64,000 nucleotides of DNA from contig CAVPNJ010000004.1 in NCBI GenBank assembly GCA_963706785.1, positions 62,001 through 126,000 on the forward strand, given 5' to 3'. The notes under the pieces are model-generated. The model was not told the origin of the DNA, made no database searches, and saw only the letters and a program-made list of their open reading frames with translations. The position numbers were made by a program, and so were the translations under genes. The stretch is from Pollutimonas sp963706785 (lineage in GTDB: Bacteria > Pseudomonadota > Gammaproteobacteria > Burkholderiales > Burkholderiaceae_B). Below, in pieces: positions 27,405 through 38,074 of the stretch (its first letter is position 1; each line of letters begins with the position of its first letter).

Positions 27405-27674
27405 ATGAATTCCCAAACCGTCATGTCGATGACTTATCTTGCCATGAAAGTGGCATTAAGCATGGCCGGCCCTTTGCTGCTGGTCACCTTGATCGTGGGC
27501 TTGCTGATCAGTATTTTTCAGGCGGCGACCCAAATTAATGAAATGACCCTGTCATTCATTCCTAAACTGCTGGCGGTCGGCACCGCAGTTGTGTTGTTGG
27601 GGCCTTGGCTGATCAGCACCATGGTCGACTACATGCAGACGCTATTTGCATCGATACCCAGCCTGGCCTCGTAA
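27405..27674 (+). CDS. fliQ: Flagellar export gate protein FliQ
   Basis: An 89-residue protein with two membrane helices. It has the conserved ISIFQAATQINEMTLSFIPK motif between them. It is part of the FliPQR export gate. It starts 10 bases after fliP with a GGGGTGCGACC leader. Confidence 0.95.
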   Translation: MNSQTVMSMTYLAMKVALSMAGPLLLVTLIVGLLISIFQAATQINEMTLSFIPKLLAVGTAVVLLGPWLISTMVDYMQTLFASIPSLAS

Positions 27675-27758
27675 GAAGTTGGCCCGCTTGGATCCACCTT
27701 TGGCTGCTGAACCCCTAAATAAGGGCAGGTAAGTCAAACCAGCAACCAATGAGTAACT

Positions 27759-28547
27759 ATGATCTCCGTTGATACTGCACAGCTCTACGCCTGGATCAAC
27801 GCCTTTCTGTGGCCGTTTTTTCGTATCCTGGGCCTGCTGGCGACCGCACCGCTGCTAGGTGAATCGACGATTCCGAAACGCGCGAAAATAGGCTTTGCCG
27901 CCGTCGTTGCCGTAGCCATTGCCCCGACCCTGGGAACCATGCCTGACGTACCGACCGCCTCATTCGCCGGCATATGGATAGCCGTGCAGCAGGTATTCAT
28001 TGGCATTGCTCTGGGTTTGACCATGCGTATTGTCTTCGCTGCCGTACAAACCGCCGGCGAGTTTATCGGCCTGCAAATGGGTTTATCCTTCGCGTCTTTT
28101 TTCGACCCGGCGACCGGCGCAAATACCGCGGTGCTCTCGCGCATGATGAACGTGATCGCCATGCTGGTGTTTATGGCTCTGAATGGCCACCTGCTGATGC
28201 TGGGTGGCTTTATTCGCACCTTCGACATCCTGCCCATAGGGATAGGCGCACTCGACACAAACGGCTGGGGAGTCCTGATTGAATGGAGTTCACAAGTAAT
28301 GGTATCTGGCATGCTGCTGGCGCTGCCGCTAATTATTGTGCTGCTTACGATTAATCTGGCGCTCGGCATCTTGAACCGTACGGCACAGCAGCTATCGGTA
28401 TTTGCGGTGGGCTTTCCCATCACGCTTATGGTTGGCCTGATCTTACTGACAGTCGTATTGCCCCAAACCACACCCTTTTTAACGCGCCTATTCGACTCCG
28501 GCTACGCCGCCATGGCCAGACTGGCCCAGGCCCTGGCGGGAAGTTAG
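27759..28547 (+). CDS. fliR: Flagellar export gate protein FliR
   Basis: A 262-residue, multi-spanning membrane protein that completes the FliPQR gate. It contains AGEFIGLQMGLSFASFFDPATG and the NLALGILNRTAQQLSVFAVGFPITLMVG motif, both typical. The last gene of the fliL-R operon. A perfect terminator follows. Confidence 0.95.
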   Translation: MISVDTAQLYAWINAFLWPFFRILGLLATAPLLGESTIPKRAKIGFAAVVAVAIAPTLGTMPDVPTASFAGIWIAVQQVFIGIALGLTMRIVFAAVQTAGEFIGLQMGLSFASFFDPATGANTAVLSRMMNVIAMLVFMALNGHLLMLGGFIRTFDILPIGIGALDTNGWGVLIEWSSQVMVSGMLLALPLIIVLLTINLALGILNRTAQQLSVFAVGFPITLMVGLILLTVVLPQTTPFLTRLFDSGYAAMARLAQALAGS

Positions 28548-28552
28548 AAAAG

Positions 28553-28586
28553 CAATTCGGCGCCCGTAGGCGCCGAATTGTTCTTA
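28553..28586. terminator. Bidirectional terminator after fliR
   Basis: CAATTCGGCGCC and GGCGCCGAATTG form a perfect 12-bp stem with a CGTA loop. A T-rich tail follows on the plus strand and an A-rich lead precedes it. It separates fliR (+) from the convergent receptor gene (-). Confidence 0.85.
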
Positions 28587-28621
28587 TCGCCGTGCCTTGA
28601 CAGGCACCTGTTAACTACACA

Positions 28622-30350
28622 TCAGGAATACGAAGCCTGCAGAGCACTGTAGCCACCGTGGCCTGAGATTCCTTTAGCCTCGGCCTGCATATCGATGACT
28701 TCATTGGCATTGATCTTGAAAACGGCGACGGCTTCAGTCAGGCGCGCGGCCTGCTCTTGCAATGAACCCGCAGCCGCAGCTGCCTCTTCCACCAAGGCTG
28801 CGTTCTGCTGCACCACGCCGTCCATTTCGGCTACCGCGCGGTTTACTTGCTCGATGCCATCGGACTGCTCGGTGGATGCGGATGAGATCTCGCCCATGAT
28901 GGTTGTGACCCCTTGTACCGAACCCACGACTTCGCGCATGATGTCGCCAGCCTGGCCCGCCTGTTTGGCGCCCGACTGCACCTTAAGCAGCGACTCTTCG
29001 ATCAGTACCTTGATCTCCTTGGCAGCCTGCGCACTGCGCTGTGCCAGCGAACGTACTTCACCGGCCACCACGGCAAAGCCTTTGCCCTGCTCGCCCGCAC
29101 GTGCCGCTTCCACGGCCGCATTCAAAGCCAGAATGTTGGTCTGGAAGGCGATGCCATCGATGACGCTGACGATCTCAGACATCTTGTTTGAGCTAGTGGA
29201 GATTTCATCCATCGTGGAAACCACTGCCGAAACCGCCTGGCCGCCGCGCAAGGCTACGTCGGAGGCGCCCTTCGCCAGTTTGTCGGCCTGGGTCGCGTTA
29301 TCGGTATTCTGGCGCACGGTGCTGGCCAGCTCTTCCATGCTGGCGGCGGTTTCCTGCAAGGCGGCAGCCTGCTGTTCAGTGCGGCTGCTGAGGTCGGTGT
29401 TACCCATGAAGATTTCACGGGAACCCAGGTTGATCTCTTCAACGCCCTGGCGAACGGTGCTGACCGTACGAGTCAGGCTTTCTTGCATGCGGCGCAAGGC
29501 TTCATACAGGACGCCAATTTCATTACGCGACTTCACGTCGATACGCTGGGTAAGATCACCACCGGCGATACGATCGAAATGCGCGCCGGCCTGGATCAAT
29601 TGTTTGACGACGATGCGGCCAAACACGATGCGCATGACGATCATCAACAGGAAGCCGATCACTATTGCGACACCGATTGCCGTCATCGCGCTACGGAAAT
29701 CGACCTCGGCCTGCACAAAGAAACCATCTTGTACTTTATCGATATAGGCGGAAAAGGTGTCAACGGAGGCCTGGAAGGCTTCGCTACGTGCAACGCCAAA
29801 TTCGCTGTTCACAAAATAGAATGTCGTGAAGTCGTTGTTTTCCAGCGCCTGCACCATGGGGTCGATCCCATCGTCCAAATAAGGCTGATAGGTGCTGACG
29901 ATGCGGGTTGCCAACCTGCGGCCATCGACTGTAGCAGGGCGTGTTCTTCCGGAATTCATTGAATTCCTTCTTTACTGATGCCAGCTTTTTATTGCCCTCT
30001 TCGAGCATGGCCCGACCGTTTGCAAGCAACTTGGCGTCGTTATTGACAGCAGCTTCTTGCTGATAACGCGCAGCGCTAAGAAAGGCTACGCGCGCGCCCA
30101 TCATGTCGCTACCCAGCCTGTTCACCTGTTGGGCGAGAGAGTTCTGCTTGTCCATCTCGCCGAACATATCGAAGTTTTTCTGGAGGAACCAGCCACCTAT
30201 CCCGCCAACCGAGATCATCAAGACCATAAAAGTGGCCAACACCCACATCAAAATGGTGCTGACCTTGGCGTCGGCAAAGCGGAAACGGCTACGATTGATT
30301 CGCTTTTTACTTTTTTTATCTGTCGAAGGAGACTGCAAGGATTCGGACAT
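28622..30350 (-). CDS. Methyl-accepting chemotaxis protein (one frameshift)
   Basis: A transmembrane receptor of about 575 residues once repaired. The N-terminus (MSESLQSPSTDKKSKKR) is followed by a membrane helix at about 32-54, a periplasmic Tar-like helical domain, a second helix, HAMP, and a signalling domain with FQTNILALNAAVEAARAGEQGKGF. The frame breaks at about 29944, where an extra base in AAGAACACG disrupts FRKTRPATVDG. HAMP and the signalling domain are nearly identical to those of the receptor in the che operon (55.8-57.6 kb), so the two are recent paralogues. No C-terminal pentapeptide. Confidence 0.85.
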
Positions 30351-30426
30351 AATTTAACCTGGATATCTTTATGAATCTCGGCCATGAAACCCCGAGAGCG
30401 GCGGATACAGAAAACAAACAGAAGCG

Positions 30427-30897
30427 TTACTGCGGCAAGGGGTAGGTCACCACAGGTTTATAGATGACGCCTGGGGTAGCGGCGGCGTCAAGGGGAGCCG
30501 TAGAAGCTGGAGTGGAAAGCGTATCGACCCGCCTACCACCTTCATATAGATTGGCCTGCGGCAGGTTTTCACTTCTCACAATGCGCTGAAAGCGACCGTC
30601 TGGACCAAAAGCCAGCCATAGTTCCTGATTGAAATAAATCGCATCGGTAACCACGGACGCCTTATGCGACCAGCGCGCCACGGCGGAGCCGTCCAGCTGT
30701 CTATATATGTCGGTCGGGTCGGAGTTCAGTAGACTGGCAGCTTCGGTCAAAGTGGTCTGACCTGGCACAATAAAACGCAATGCCGACGAATCGAACGAAT
30801 TACCGGTGGTGCTGCAGGCGGCAAGCGCCGCACTGCAAGTCACCACCAGCAATAGTCGCGCAAAGCTCCGGCAGAGCATATCAAGTGCCGATGCCAT
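30427..30897 (-). CDS. Lipoprotein, possibly BamE/SmpA-like
   Basis: A 156-residue protein with a lipoprotein signal: hydrophobic LLLVVTCSAALAAC, with the lipobox cysteine at about residue 28. The mature part RFIVPGQTTLTEAASLLNSDPTDIY followed by a W and strand-rich segments resembles the BamE/SmpA fold. This is a pattern impression. The start ATG overlaps the stop of the upstream receptor gene (TAATG), so the two are co-transcribed. A role in chemotaxis is not implied by the sequence. Confidence 0.7.
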   Translation of the reverse strand: MASALDMLCRSFARLLLVVTCSAALAACSTTGNSFDSSALRFIVPGQTTLTEAASLLNSDPTDIYRQLDGSAVARWSHKASVVTDAIYFNQELWLAFGPDGRFQRIVRSENLPQANLYEGGRRVDTLSTPASTAPLDAAATPGVIYKPVVTYPLPQ

Positions 30898-32391
30898 TAG
30901 AATTCTTCCCAGTCATCGTCGGTTGCTTGCTTGCGTGCGGGCGCGTATCCGCCGGCGCGAACCTTTATCGCATCAGGGCTGTCGCCATTGGCGTTGGCGG
31001 CAGCTGCGGACTGCGGAGCGGTAAAGCTTTGTGCCGCGGCCGGCACCACACCTGTCGGAGCGCTTTTTCGGCCTGATGTCTTCACAGGCGCGGAGTGGGC
31101 AATCGCGGTGTTGCGCTTAACCGTGCGGTTTTGCTGCTGTAGGCTGACTGCCGGAATGCGACATCGCCGGGCGTTTAGGCGTTGAGCGAATTTGCGTTGC
31201 GGCAACGTCGATGACCTGATTGTCCAGCGTCTTGAACACAGCCAAGGCGCCATTCACGGTGGACACCTGCTCGCCCAGGCCGTTGGCCGATGCGGCTGCT
31301 TCCTGAACCAGGACGGCATTTTGTTGCGTCACGCGGTCCATTTGGTTTACCGCATGGTTAATCTGATCGATGCCGGATGCTTGCTCCGTCGTCGCCGCCG
31401 AAATTTCGCCCATGATGTCGGTAACACGCGCCACCGATGACACGATTTCCTGCATGGTGGAACCAGCGCGCTCGACTTGGGTGGAACCTTCGGTGACCTT
31501 CTTGACTGAATCTTCGATCAAGCCCTTGATTTCCTTGGCGGCTTGCGCGCTACGCTGAGCCAGCGCGCGCACTTCAGATGCCACCACGGCAAAACCCTTG
31601 CCCTGCTCGCCGGCACGCGCTGCTTCAACGGCCGCGTTCAAGGGCCAGAATGTTGGTCTGAAATGCAATGCTGTCGATAACGCCGACGATATCGGAGATT
31701 TTTCGGGAGCTGGCCGAAATTGCTTGCATAGTGGTAACCACTTCGCCGACCGCCTCGCCACCGCGCTGCGCGACATCAGAAGCACTGGCCGCCAACTGAT
31801 TAGCCTGACGGGCGTTGTCGGCATTCTGCTTAACCGTGCTGGCAAGCTGCTCCATGCTGGCGGCAGTCTGTTGCAAGGCCGCAGCCTGTTCTTCGGTTCT
31901 AGTGCTTAAATCGGCATTGCCCGCCACGATGTGCTGCGATCCGGCTCGTGAATCTCATTCATACCGTAACGAACGGTGCCGACGATACGCCCCAAACTAT
32001 CTTGTAGACGCTTCAAGGCAAGATAGAGGACGCCAATTTCGTTATCCGACGAAACATCAATGCGCTGAGTCAAATCGCCAGCTGCCATCAGGTCGAAATA
32101 GCTTCCCGCTTCTTCCAGAGGACGCACCAGAGCGCGCGACAACGTGATGTAGGCCCAGAACCCGACAATAATCGCCGCAACAATCAGGCCAATAAAGACA
32201 TAGCGCGACGACTCAATGCTTTGCACTACCGCTGCATTGACACCGCTTTTGATATCCCCGGCGCTCGCCAATTGAGAGATGACATCCTGCTGCCCATACC
32301 AGCCGACTGCGATCGCAGCCAGAGTCAGGACGGACAGGAATAATACGAGAATCAAAAGACTCGTTCTAAGTTGAAAGCGCTGGAATAGCAT
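30897..32391 (-). CDS. Methyl-accepting chemotaxis protein with CheR/CheB-binding tail (three frameshifts)
   Basis: A receptor with a short periplasmic loop. MLFQRFQLRTSLLILVLFLS forms the first helix, and the second is at about residues 62-84. HAMP (FDLMAAGDLTQRIDVSSDNEIG) and a signalling domain follow. The coding frame changes at about 31915, 31640 (extra base in CTTGAACGCG within LALNAAVEA) and 31150 (linker). The final frame ends in DDDWEEF, a CheR/CheB-tethering pentapeptide. Together the segments cover a complete receptor of about 498 residues. The only long non-conserved part is the 80-residue linker before the tail. The stop overlaps the lipoprotein ATG. Confidence 0.82.
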
Positions 32392-32520
32392 TAAAGGTTC
32401 TCACTTGTTGTCTCGTGCCAGGCGCCGACCGGAGCCCGGCAAGCGGCGCATGGCGCTAAGCGTAAATACGATTTTTTTTCATTGCGGGGAGGCGCCATGT
32501 CAAGCGCTCCCTATATTTTT

Positions 32521-34092
32521 CTAACGTTGATTGAACAAGCCTATGCTCTGGATTTTCTTGAATGCCATTGAAGCCGCCTCGAGTGCCGTGGTTCGCAACT
32601 GCAGCTGCGTCGTGGCAGAGTAGTAGTCGACGTCTTCCAGTTTGGATAGTTGATTGCTGTAACTCAATGAACGCATGCTGCCGTTGGCGTGTAGGGCATC
32701 GATTTCGTTTAAGCGTGCGCCTACCGAAGCTCGAACGGTCAGGACGTTGTCGTAGTTAACGTCCAGGCGCTGCATGGCGGTGGCCAGGGTGTTCTGGAAG
32801 GCGGCTGTGGCGACGGGATCGGCCAGAGAAGTATTCAAGAGAACTGATGATGCTGTCCAGCGTATCGAAAATATTCAGATCGGTCGCTGCGGCATGCAGC
32901 CGCTGGCTTTACGGAAACTGCGTCCAACGCGACGGTGGCTCCAGACAATTTAACTTGTACGCCGTAACGGCAAGGTAATTAATTGCTCGATACCGTTGTA
33001 TGTTCCGGTAGAGAATCCCGCTTGGTCACCGGTAGGCACTATTACGTTGTTGTTTGCATCCCGAACGACAACTGCGTAGTTCGTCGGCGTCGGAAAACTC
33101 GATCGAATAAAGAATATCCGGCCTTTGTTAGCTGCAGCGTTATAGATCGTTGGCGAACTGACTGCTGCCGGCCATCGAAGTCGTTGTGGACGCTGCATAA
33201 GTCGGGCTGGGTCGCAGGCTCAACAACGAATGTATCGCCAGTTGCGGGCTTGCCCGAGAATCTTCACTTGCACGCCACCAGGTAAGATCTATCGAGGTCG
33301 TAGTGCCAGTAATAGATCCGGAATATCGTTGTTCGCCACCGCAGCTCCCGCGTGCGTCTGTCACATTGTACTTCGTAATCGGTGGCGTTTAAAAACTTGA
33401 CGGTAAACGTATTGCCGATATTAGCGCCCTTCGGATCGGTAATGGTGGGCGTGCTAATCAAACCTGTGCCAGCATTGGGAAGTCCAGCGTTTCCGACGGC
33501 CCGGGTTAGATAGTTATTAGTACCCGGCGCCGCCCGATTGAAAATGTCAGAACCTACGTCACTGCCAGCTATTTGGCGAGTCTGGTCCGCCTGAATTTTT
33601 CGCTGACCTTCGTCGCCCACGTAACTCTATTTTGCCCGCAGCGTCATTGACTGAGAAAGGAGCCGTACCACCTTTAGATCCCGAAAACAGATACTGCCCA
33701 CTTCCGTCTGTGGCGTTCGCCAAACCCAGCAAACTGGTGCGTGCATTAGCCAGCACATTGCTAAGTGTGGCGCGATCCGCATCAGACAATGTCCCATTAC
33801 CGACAGCGATCAATTGTGTCTTGACGTCCTGAATCAATGTAGTGACGGAATTAAGAGTGTTCTCTTCCACGCCCAGATTATTCTTCAGCACTTCGCGGTT
33901 GGCCGCAAAACGCGCATTCAGCGTTTGCGACTGACTGATATTGATGGCTTGCGCCGCCGCCAAGGGATCGTCGGCCGGCGTCACCATGCGCTGTCCGCTG
34001 CCTATCTGTTGATACAGATGCATCAAGTCTGACTGCTGGGCATTGATGGAATTAAGTCCCGTCTGGAAAAACAAATTGGAACTAATACGCAT
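32521..34092 (-). CDS. flgL: Hook-filament junction protein FlgL (HAP3), heavily frameshifted
   Basis: The N-terminus MRISSNLFFQTGLNSINAQQSDL and helical D0 domain (34092 to about 33630) and the C-terminus (NTSLADPV..., RSLSYSNQLSKLEDVDYYSATTQLQLRTTALEAASMAFKKIQS, 32838-32521) are clearly FlgL. Between them the frame changes at least five times: about 33626, 33340, 33250, 33170, 32955 and 32835. Conserved pieces show in all frames, such as DLPGGVQVKILG and LPYGVQVKLSGA. The summed length, about 523 residues, exceeds the usual 300-400. The middle seems to contain two related segments. Good ribosome site (CAGGA) before the start. Follows flgK by 61 bases. Confidence 0.85.
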
Positions 34093-34153
34093 GGCGAAAC
34101 ATCCTGGAAAATTAAGCGCAAACTATATAACTGTGGTGAACTGCGTAAACCGA

Positions 34154-35826
34154 CTAGCCTCGTATACCGATCAAAGTGTTGAATAACGTCGAACTGACTT
34201 CGATCAGTCGGGCGGCAGCACTGTACTGCTCTTGGAATCGCGTCAGATTCACGTATTCTTCGTCCAGGTTCACGCCGGACACGGCCTGTTGCGCGGAAAA
34301 ATTTTGCTGAATCAGCGTAGCCTGTGCCTTAGCCGCCGTGCCGTTCTGTTGAGTTTGCACTGCAATTTTGTTGACGATTTGCGAGAATGACTCGTTCAGG
34401 CTCATCGCATTGTTACCAAGGACTTTTTTGGTCTGAAGCTGTGCAAGCTCCAGTCCGATGTCGCCGTTTGCAGTGCCGGTATTCGGGGCCGCCACTGCGA
34501 TTTTGGCGGGATCGGTAATAGCAAGTGCAAGATTGCCCGCAGCGCTGCGGGTCGGTTGCACCAGCCATGAATCGCCCGCCGCTGGCGTGCCGTCAGGGAC
34601 GTAAAGTCGAACTCAACGCCATCAACAATCGCTTTACCAGTCGGGACTGGCGGCAACGCCGAGTCATCGAACGTCGAAATCGTACCGTTAGGAACACTGG
34701 TGACCGTATAACCGGTGGCCGAACGTTCAATTCGATAATCTTGCGAAGTAAGCTTATTGATATCGCTGATGGTGGCGCTTAAGGTACCGGTAGCCTTGTT
34801 AGTGGCAGACGGAAGAACTTTGCTTGCGCCCACAGAAAAGAAATTTCCGCCTGCAGCGCCACTTAAATCGGCACCTTTCCTGTGGATTTCATTAACCGCC
34901 ATTCCCAGACCTACCGCAAGACGCCCAAGGTCGTTCTGCACTGCATCCAGCGACTCGCGGCGGTAGGTGATGAGACCGCCCAAAGAGCCACCCTTAAGGC
35001 CTGCTTCATCCATTTCAACAGTAATCGTGTTTCCTACACTTCCTAAAGCCGTGTATGCGACGACCGTACGTGAGGGGTCGTCAGCAGAAGGCTTTGCGAC
35101 CAAGGGAAACACTGTATCGCCGCCCAACAACACCTGGCCATTACCGACAGTTAGATTGAAGTTGCCGTCTTGCTCGAGCACTCTGACGTTCACCAACTGG
35201 CTCAATTCAGAGACCAGTAGATCGCGTTGGTCCAGCAAGTCGTTGGGCTCGTGGTTGGAACTGGTGGCGCGCGCAGTCGTAATTTGAGTATTCAGATCGC
35301 GAACACGTTCTACGTAACTGTTGATCTGCGTAACGGTTGTCGTGATCTGAGTGTTGAGATTACCGCGCTGGCTATCAAGGAAGGCGTTGGCGTCGTTGAC
35401 TTGGGCAACCAAGCTGGAAGCACGGCCGATTAGTTCTTGGCGGGCCGCGCTATCGGCTGGCGCCGATGCGACTGCCTGCACGCCATCGAAGAACTTTTGC
35501 AAAGCAGGCGTAATGCCTACGGTGCGATCAGCAAATAGATTATTGATCTGCGAGATTTCATTTCCGTAGGAAACCAGCGCTGCTCCCTGGGTCTGCGCGG
35601 CAACCAGTTGCTTGGCCAGAAAACCGTCGTACGCGCGTTGAACCGTTACTGCCTGGACCCCGCGACCAATATATCCTGCGCCAGTGCTGGTGGCGCCTGC
35701 CGTTTGCACCAGAACCGTTTGGCGATTAAAGCCATCGGTGGCGGCATTATTGATATTGTGGCCGGCCGTTTGCAAACGGTTGGTCGCCGCTGTTAAACCA
35801 GAGAGACCCAGGTTGGCTAAATTCAT
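34154..35826 (-). CDS. flgK: Hook-filament junction protein FlgK (HAP1, one frameshift)
   Basis: About 557 residues when repaired. The N-terminus NLANLGLSGLTAATNRLQTAGHNINNAATDGFNRQ is the FlgK signature. A central coiled region and QDYRIERSATGYTVT-type domain follow. The break is at about 34596, one base missing from a C run (minus strand). The next frame continues PDGTPAAGDSWLVQP and ends with SGVNLDEEYVNLTRFQEQYSAAARLIEVSSTLFNTLIGIRG, the typical C-terminus. A sigma28-like promoter lies 66 bases upstream, so flgKL forms a late operon. Confidence 0.92.
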
Positions 35827-35891
35827 GAACGATTCCGCTTTTAGTTGGGCAGAGTCAAGCCGCTACCCGTATATCAAATCTATGTATAACG

Positions 35892-35918
35892 TTAACGACA
35901 GCAAGCCCAAAAGGTTTA
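35892..35918 (-). promoter_or_regulatory. Sigma28 (FliA) promoter of flgKL
   Basis: On the minus strand, TAAACCTT, 11 bases, GTCGTTAA: the TAAA core with correct spacing and a -10 element matching GCCGATAA at 6 of 8 positions. It lies about 66 bases before flgK. Confidence 0.65.
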
Positions 35919-35936
35919 GCCCTGTAGGCTTTGAAT

Positions 35937-36918
35937 TCACCGCTTGGCGCCCGTGTCGAAGTAGCTCATGATGGATATCAGCTTTTCTGCATACGCGGGG
36001 TCGGTTGCATAGCCCGCCTCTTGTATTTTGTGTGCAGCCACTTCGGCGGACGGGGCGCCTACCACGTCGCTATAACGCTTGTTGGTTCCAATAAGGCGAG
36101 CGTAGTCAGCAAAGGATTCTGCGTACGAGTCGTAGGCGCGGAATGGCTGCTTCACCTTGCGTGCGACGCCATCCTCGTATTCGGTCGTCATAACGTTCGC
36201 GACCTTGCCCTTCCAGTTTGGGCTAGCCTTGATGCCAAACAGGTTATGCGTCGTGCTGCCATCTTCGTGCATGATTTCGCGGCGGCCCCAGCCCGATTCC
36301 AGCGCCGCTTGGCTAAGTATCAGTTTAGCGGGCACCCCACTTTGGTTAGCAGCCAATTTGGCGGCATCCGACATTTTGGAGACAAAACTCTGTATATGCT
36401 GAGGCGCGCCTTTGATAGCGGAATAGATTCTTTCACTCAGAGGATTTTTGGCCAGCATATCGATCAAGTCGGATATCGACGATGCATCATTGCGGCGGCC
36501 TTCGCCCACGCGCGACCGCAAGGCCGGCAAGCGGGAAGCTGACAGTTCCGGCACGCCGGCAGTGCTGCCTGGCAAACTGACCGCAACACCGCTACCGCCT
36601 TGAATCTGTGCCAGTAAAGCTTGCGCCAAGCCAATACCCGGATCCGCCAGCTGCAAAGCCATTTGTTCGTCACTCATGCTTTGCGCCAGTTTGGTTTGCT
36701 GGCTATCGAACAAGGTCGGGCGTGGTCGACACTTGGCGGGCCTGCTTCATCATCTGCTGAATGAATAACGCCTCGAACTGCTGTGCCACCTGCTTCTGCT
36801 TGTCCAGCGGCGCCGCCGCACCCTCGCGCACGCCCCGTTTCAAACTGTTCAGACCGTTGAAGTCCAGCGTTGAAACGGTGGGTTCGCTGGGCAGCGGGGT
36901 AAATTGTACGAGCGACAT
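35937..36918 (-). CDS. flgJ: Peptidoglycan hydrolase / rod cap FlgJ (one frameshift)
   Basis: About 326 residues when repaired. The N-terminal rod-cap domain (KQKQVAQQFEALFIQQMMKQARQ) is followed by a break at about 36714: one extra base in CCCGACCTTGTTC. The next frame continues LFDSQQTKLAQSMSDEQMALQLAD. The C-terminal half is a glucosaminidase-type muramidase: AKLILSQAALESGWGRREI with catalytic Glu, NLFGIKASPNWKGK and AYDSYAESFADYARLI. This dual-domain form is typical of beta/gamma-proteobacteria and acts in the periplasm. It starts 9 bases after flgI. Confidence 0.92.
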
Positions 36919-36927
36919 ATGGTGACC

Positions 36928-38062
36928 CTAGATAATTTCCAAGTCGGCGCGCAATGCACCTGCGCTTTTCAGGTTCTGCAGGATGGACAATAGATCCTGA
37001 GGGGTCGCACCCAAGGCATTCAATGCCTTGACGACATCGGCCAGATTCGCACTTGTTTTGACCCGCTGTACGCTGCCCTGGTCCGGACGTCATCTCAATC
37101 TGGGTATTTTGCGTAACAACAGTCCGACCTCCAGCGAAGGGCGTATCGGGTTGATTAACTTGCGCTTCCTGGCTAATGACCACCGACAGATTTCCGTAAG
37201 CAATAGCGGCTTCTTCTATCGTCACCGTGCGATTCATCACAACGGAACCGGTGCGCGCATTAATAACCACTTTGGCACGCGCAGGTGGCAAGGTAACCTG
37301 GAGGTTTTCTACCTGCGACAGGAACGCCGCCTGAGCGGCTTGGTCCAGCGGGCCACGCACCTGGACCACGCGACCGTCCAACGCCTGGGCGGTATGGGCA
37401 CCAAATTGCTTGTTTAAGGCTGCGACCATATTTTGCGCTGCCCCAAAGTCAGTTGTGTTTAATTCAAGATTGACGATACCGTCGCGAGCGAAAGTCGTGG
37501 GCACGCTGCGCTCGATAATCGCGCCGTTTGAAATAATTCCGCCGTTAAGTTGGTTGACCTGAACACTTGAGCCACCTGACGAAGCGCCAGCCCCGCCGAC
37601 CAACAAGTTACCTTGCGCAATCGCGTAAACCTGGCCGTTGGCACCCTTCAGGGGTGTCATCAATAGTGTGCCGCCACGCAAGCTTTTTGCATTGCCCATG
37701 GATGACACGACGACGTCAACCGTTTGACCCGGCTGCGCAAAGGCCGGCAACCTGGCCGTTACCATGGCAGCAGCCACGTTTTTGACCTGCATATTCGTGC
37801 CTTGGGGCACAGTCACGCCCAACTGCGACAACATATTGGTCAAGCTTTGCTGCGTAAATGGCGTTTGCCTGACCTGGTCCCCGCTTCCGTCCAAACCGAC
37901 CACCAATCCGTAGCCGATCAACTGGTTAGCCCGCACGCCCTGTATGGATGCGATGTCCTTGATTCTTTCGGCCTGGGCCGCGCTAACAGCCAGCATGCAC
38001 AGCGCGCCGACGACTAGCCGTCGGCCATGTCCGAACAGTACGCTGATAAAAGAAGAAGTCAA
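36928..38062 (-). CDS. flgI: Flagellar P-ring protein FlgI (one frameshift)
   Basis: About 377 residues when repaired, near the family length. A signal peptide (LVVGALCMLAVSAAQA) is followed by ERIKDIASIQGVRANQLIGYGLVVGLDGSGDQ, a strong FlgI signature, and then by conserved blocks to FAGGRTVVTQNTQIEMTSG. The frame breaks at about 37075-37085. In the next frame the protein ends with TSANLADVVKALNALGATPQDLLSILQNLKSAGALRADLEII and the stop at 36928. The start codon is TTG at 38062, with AAGG close upstream. No ATG is suitably placed. Forms the ring around the rod in the periplasm. Confidence 0.92.
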
Positions 38063-38074
38063 AACCTTACCCTG

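Noticed and set aside
28695..29747. 350-codon plus-strand frame
   Set aside because: It is antisense to a chemoreceptor signalling domain and Ser/Ala/Thr-rich, a typical shadow of that repeat-rich helix.
32460..32520. Hairpin downstream of flgL as a terminator
   Set aside because: The GGGAGCGC/GCGCCTCCC stem is followed by A-rich, not T-rich, sequence in the flgL direction.
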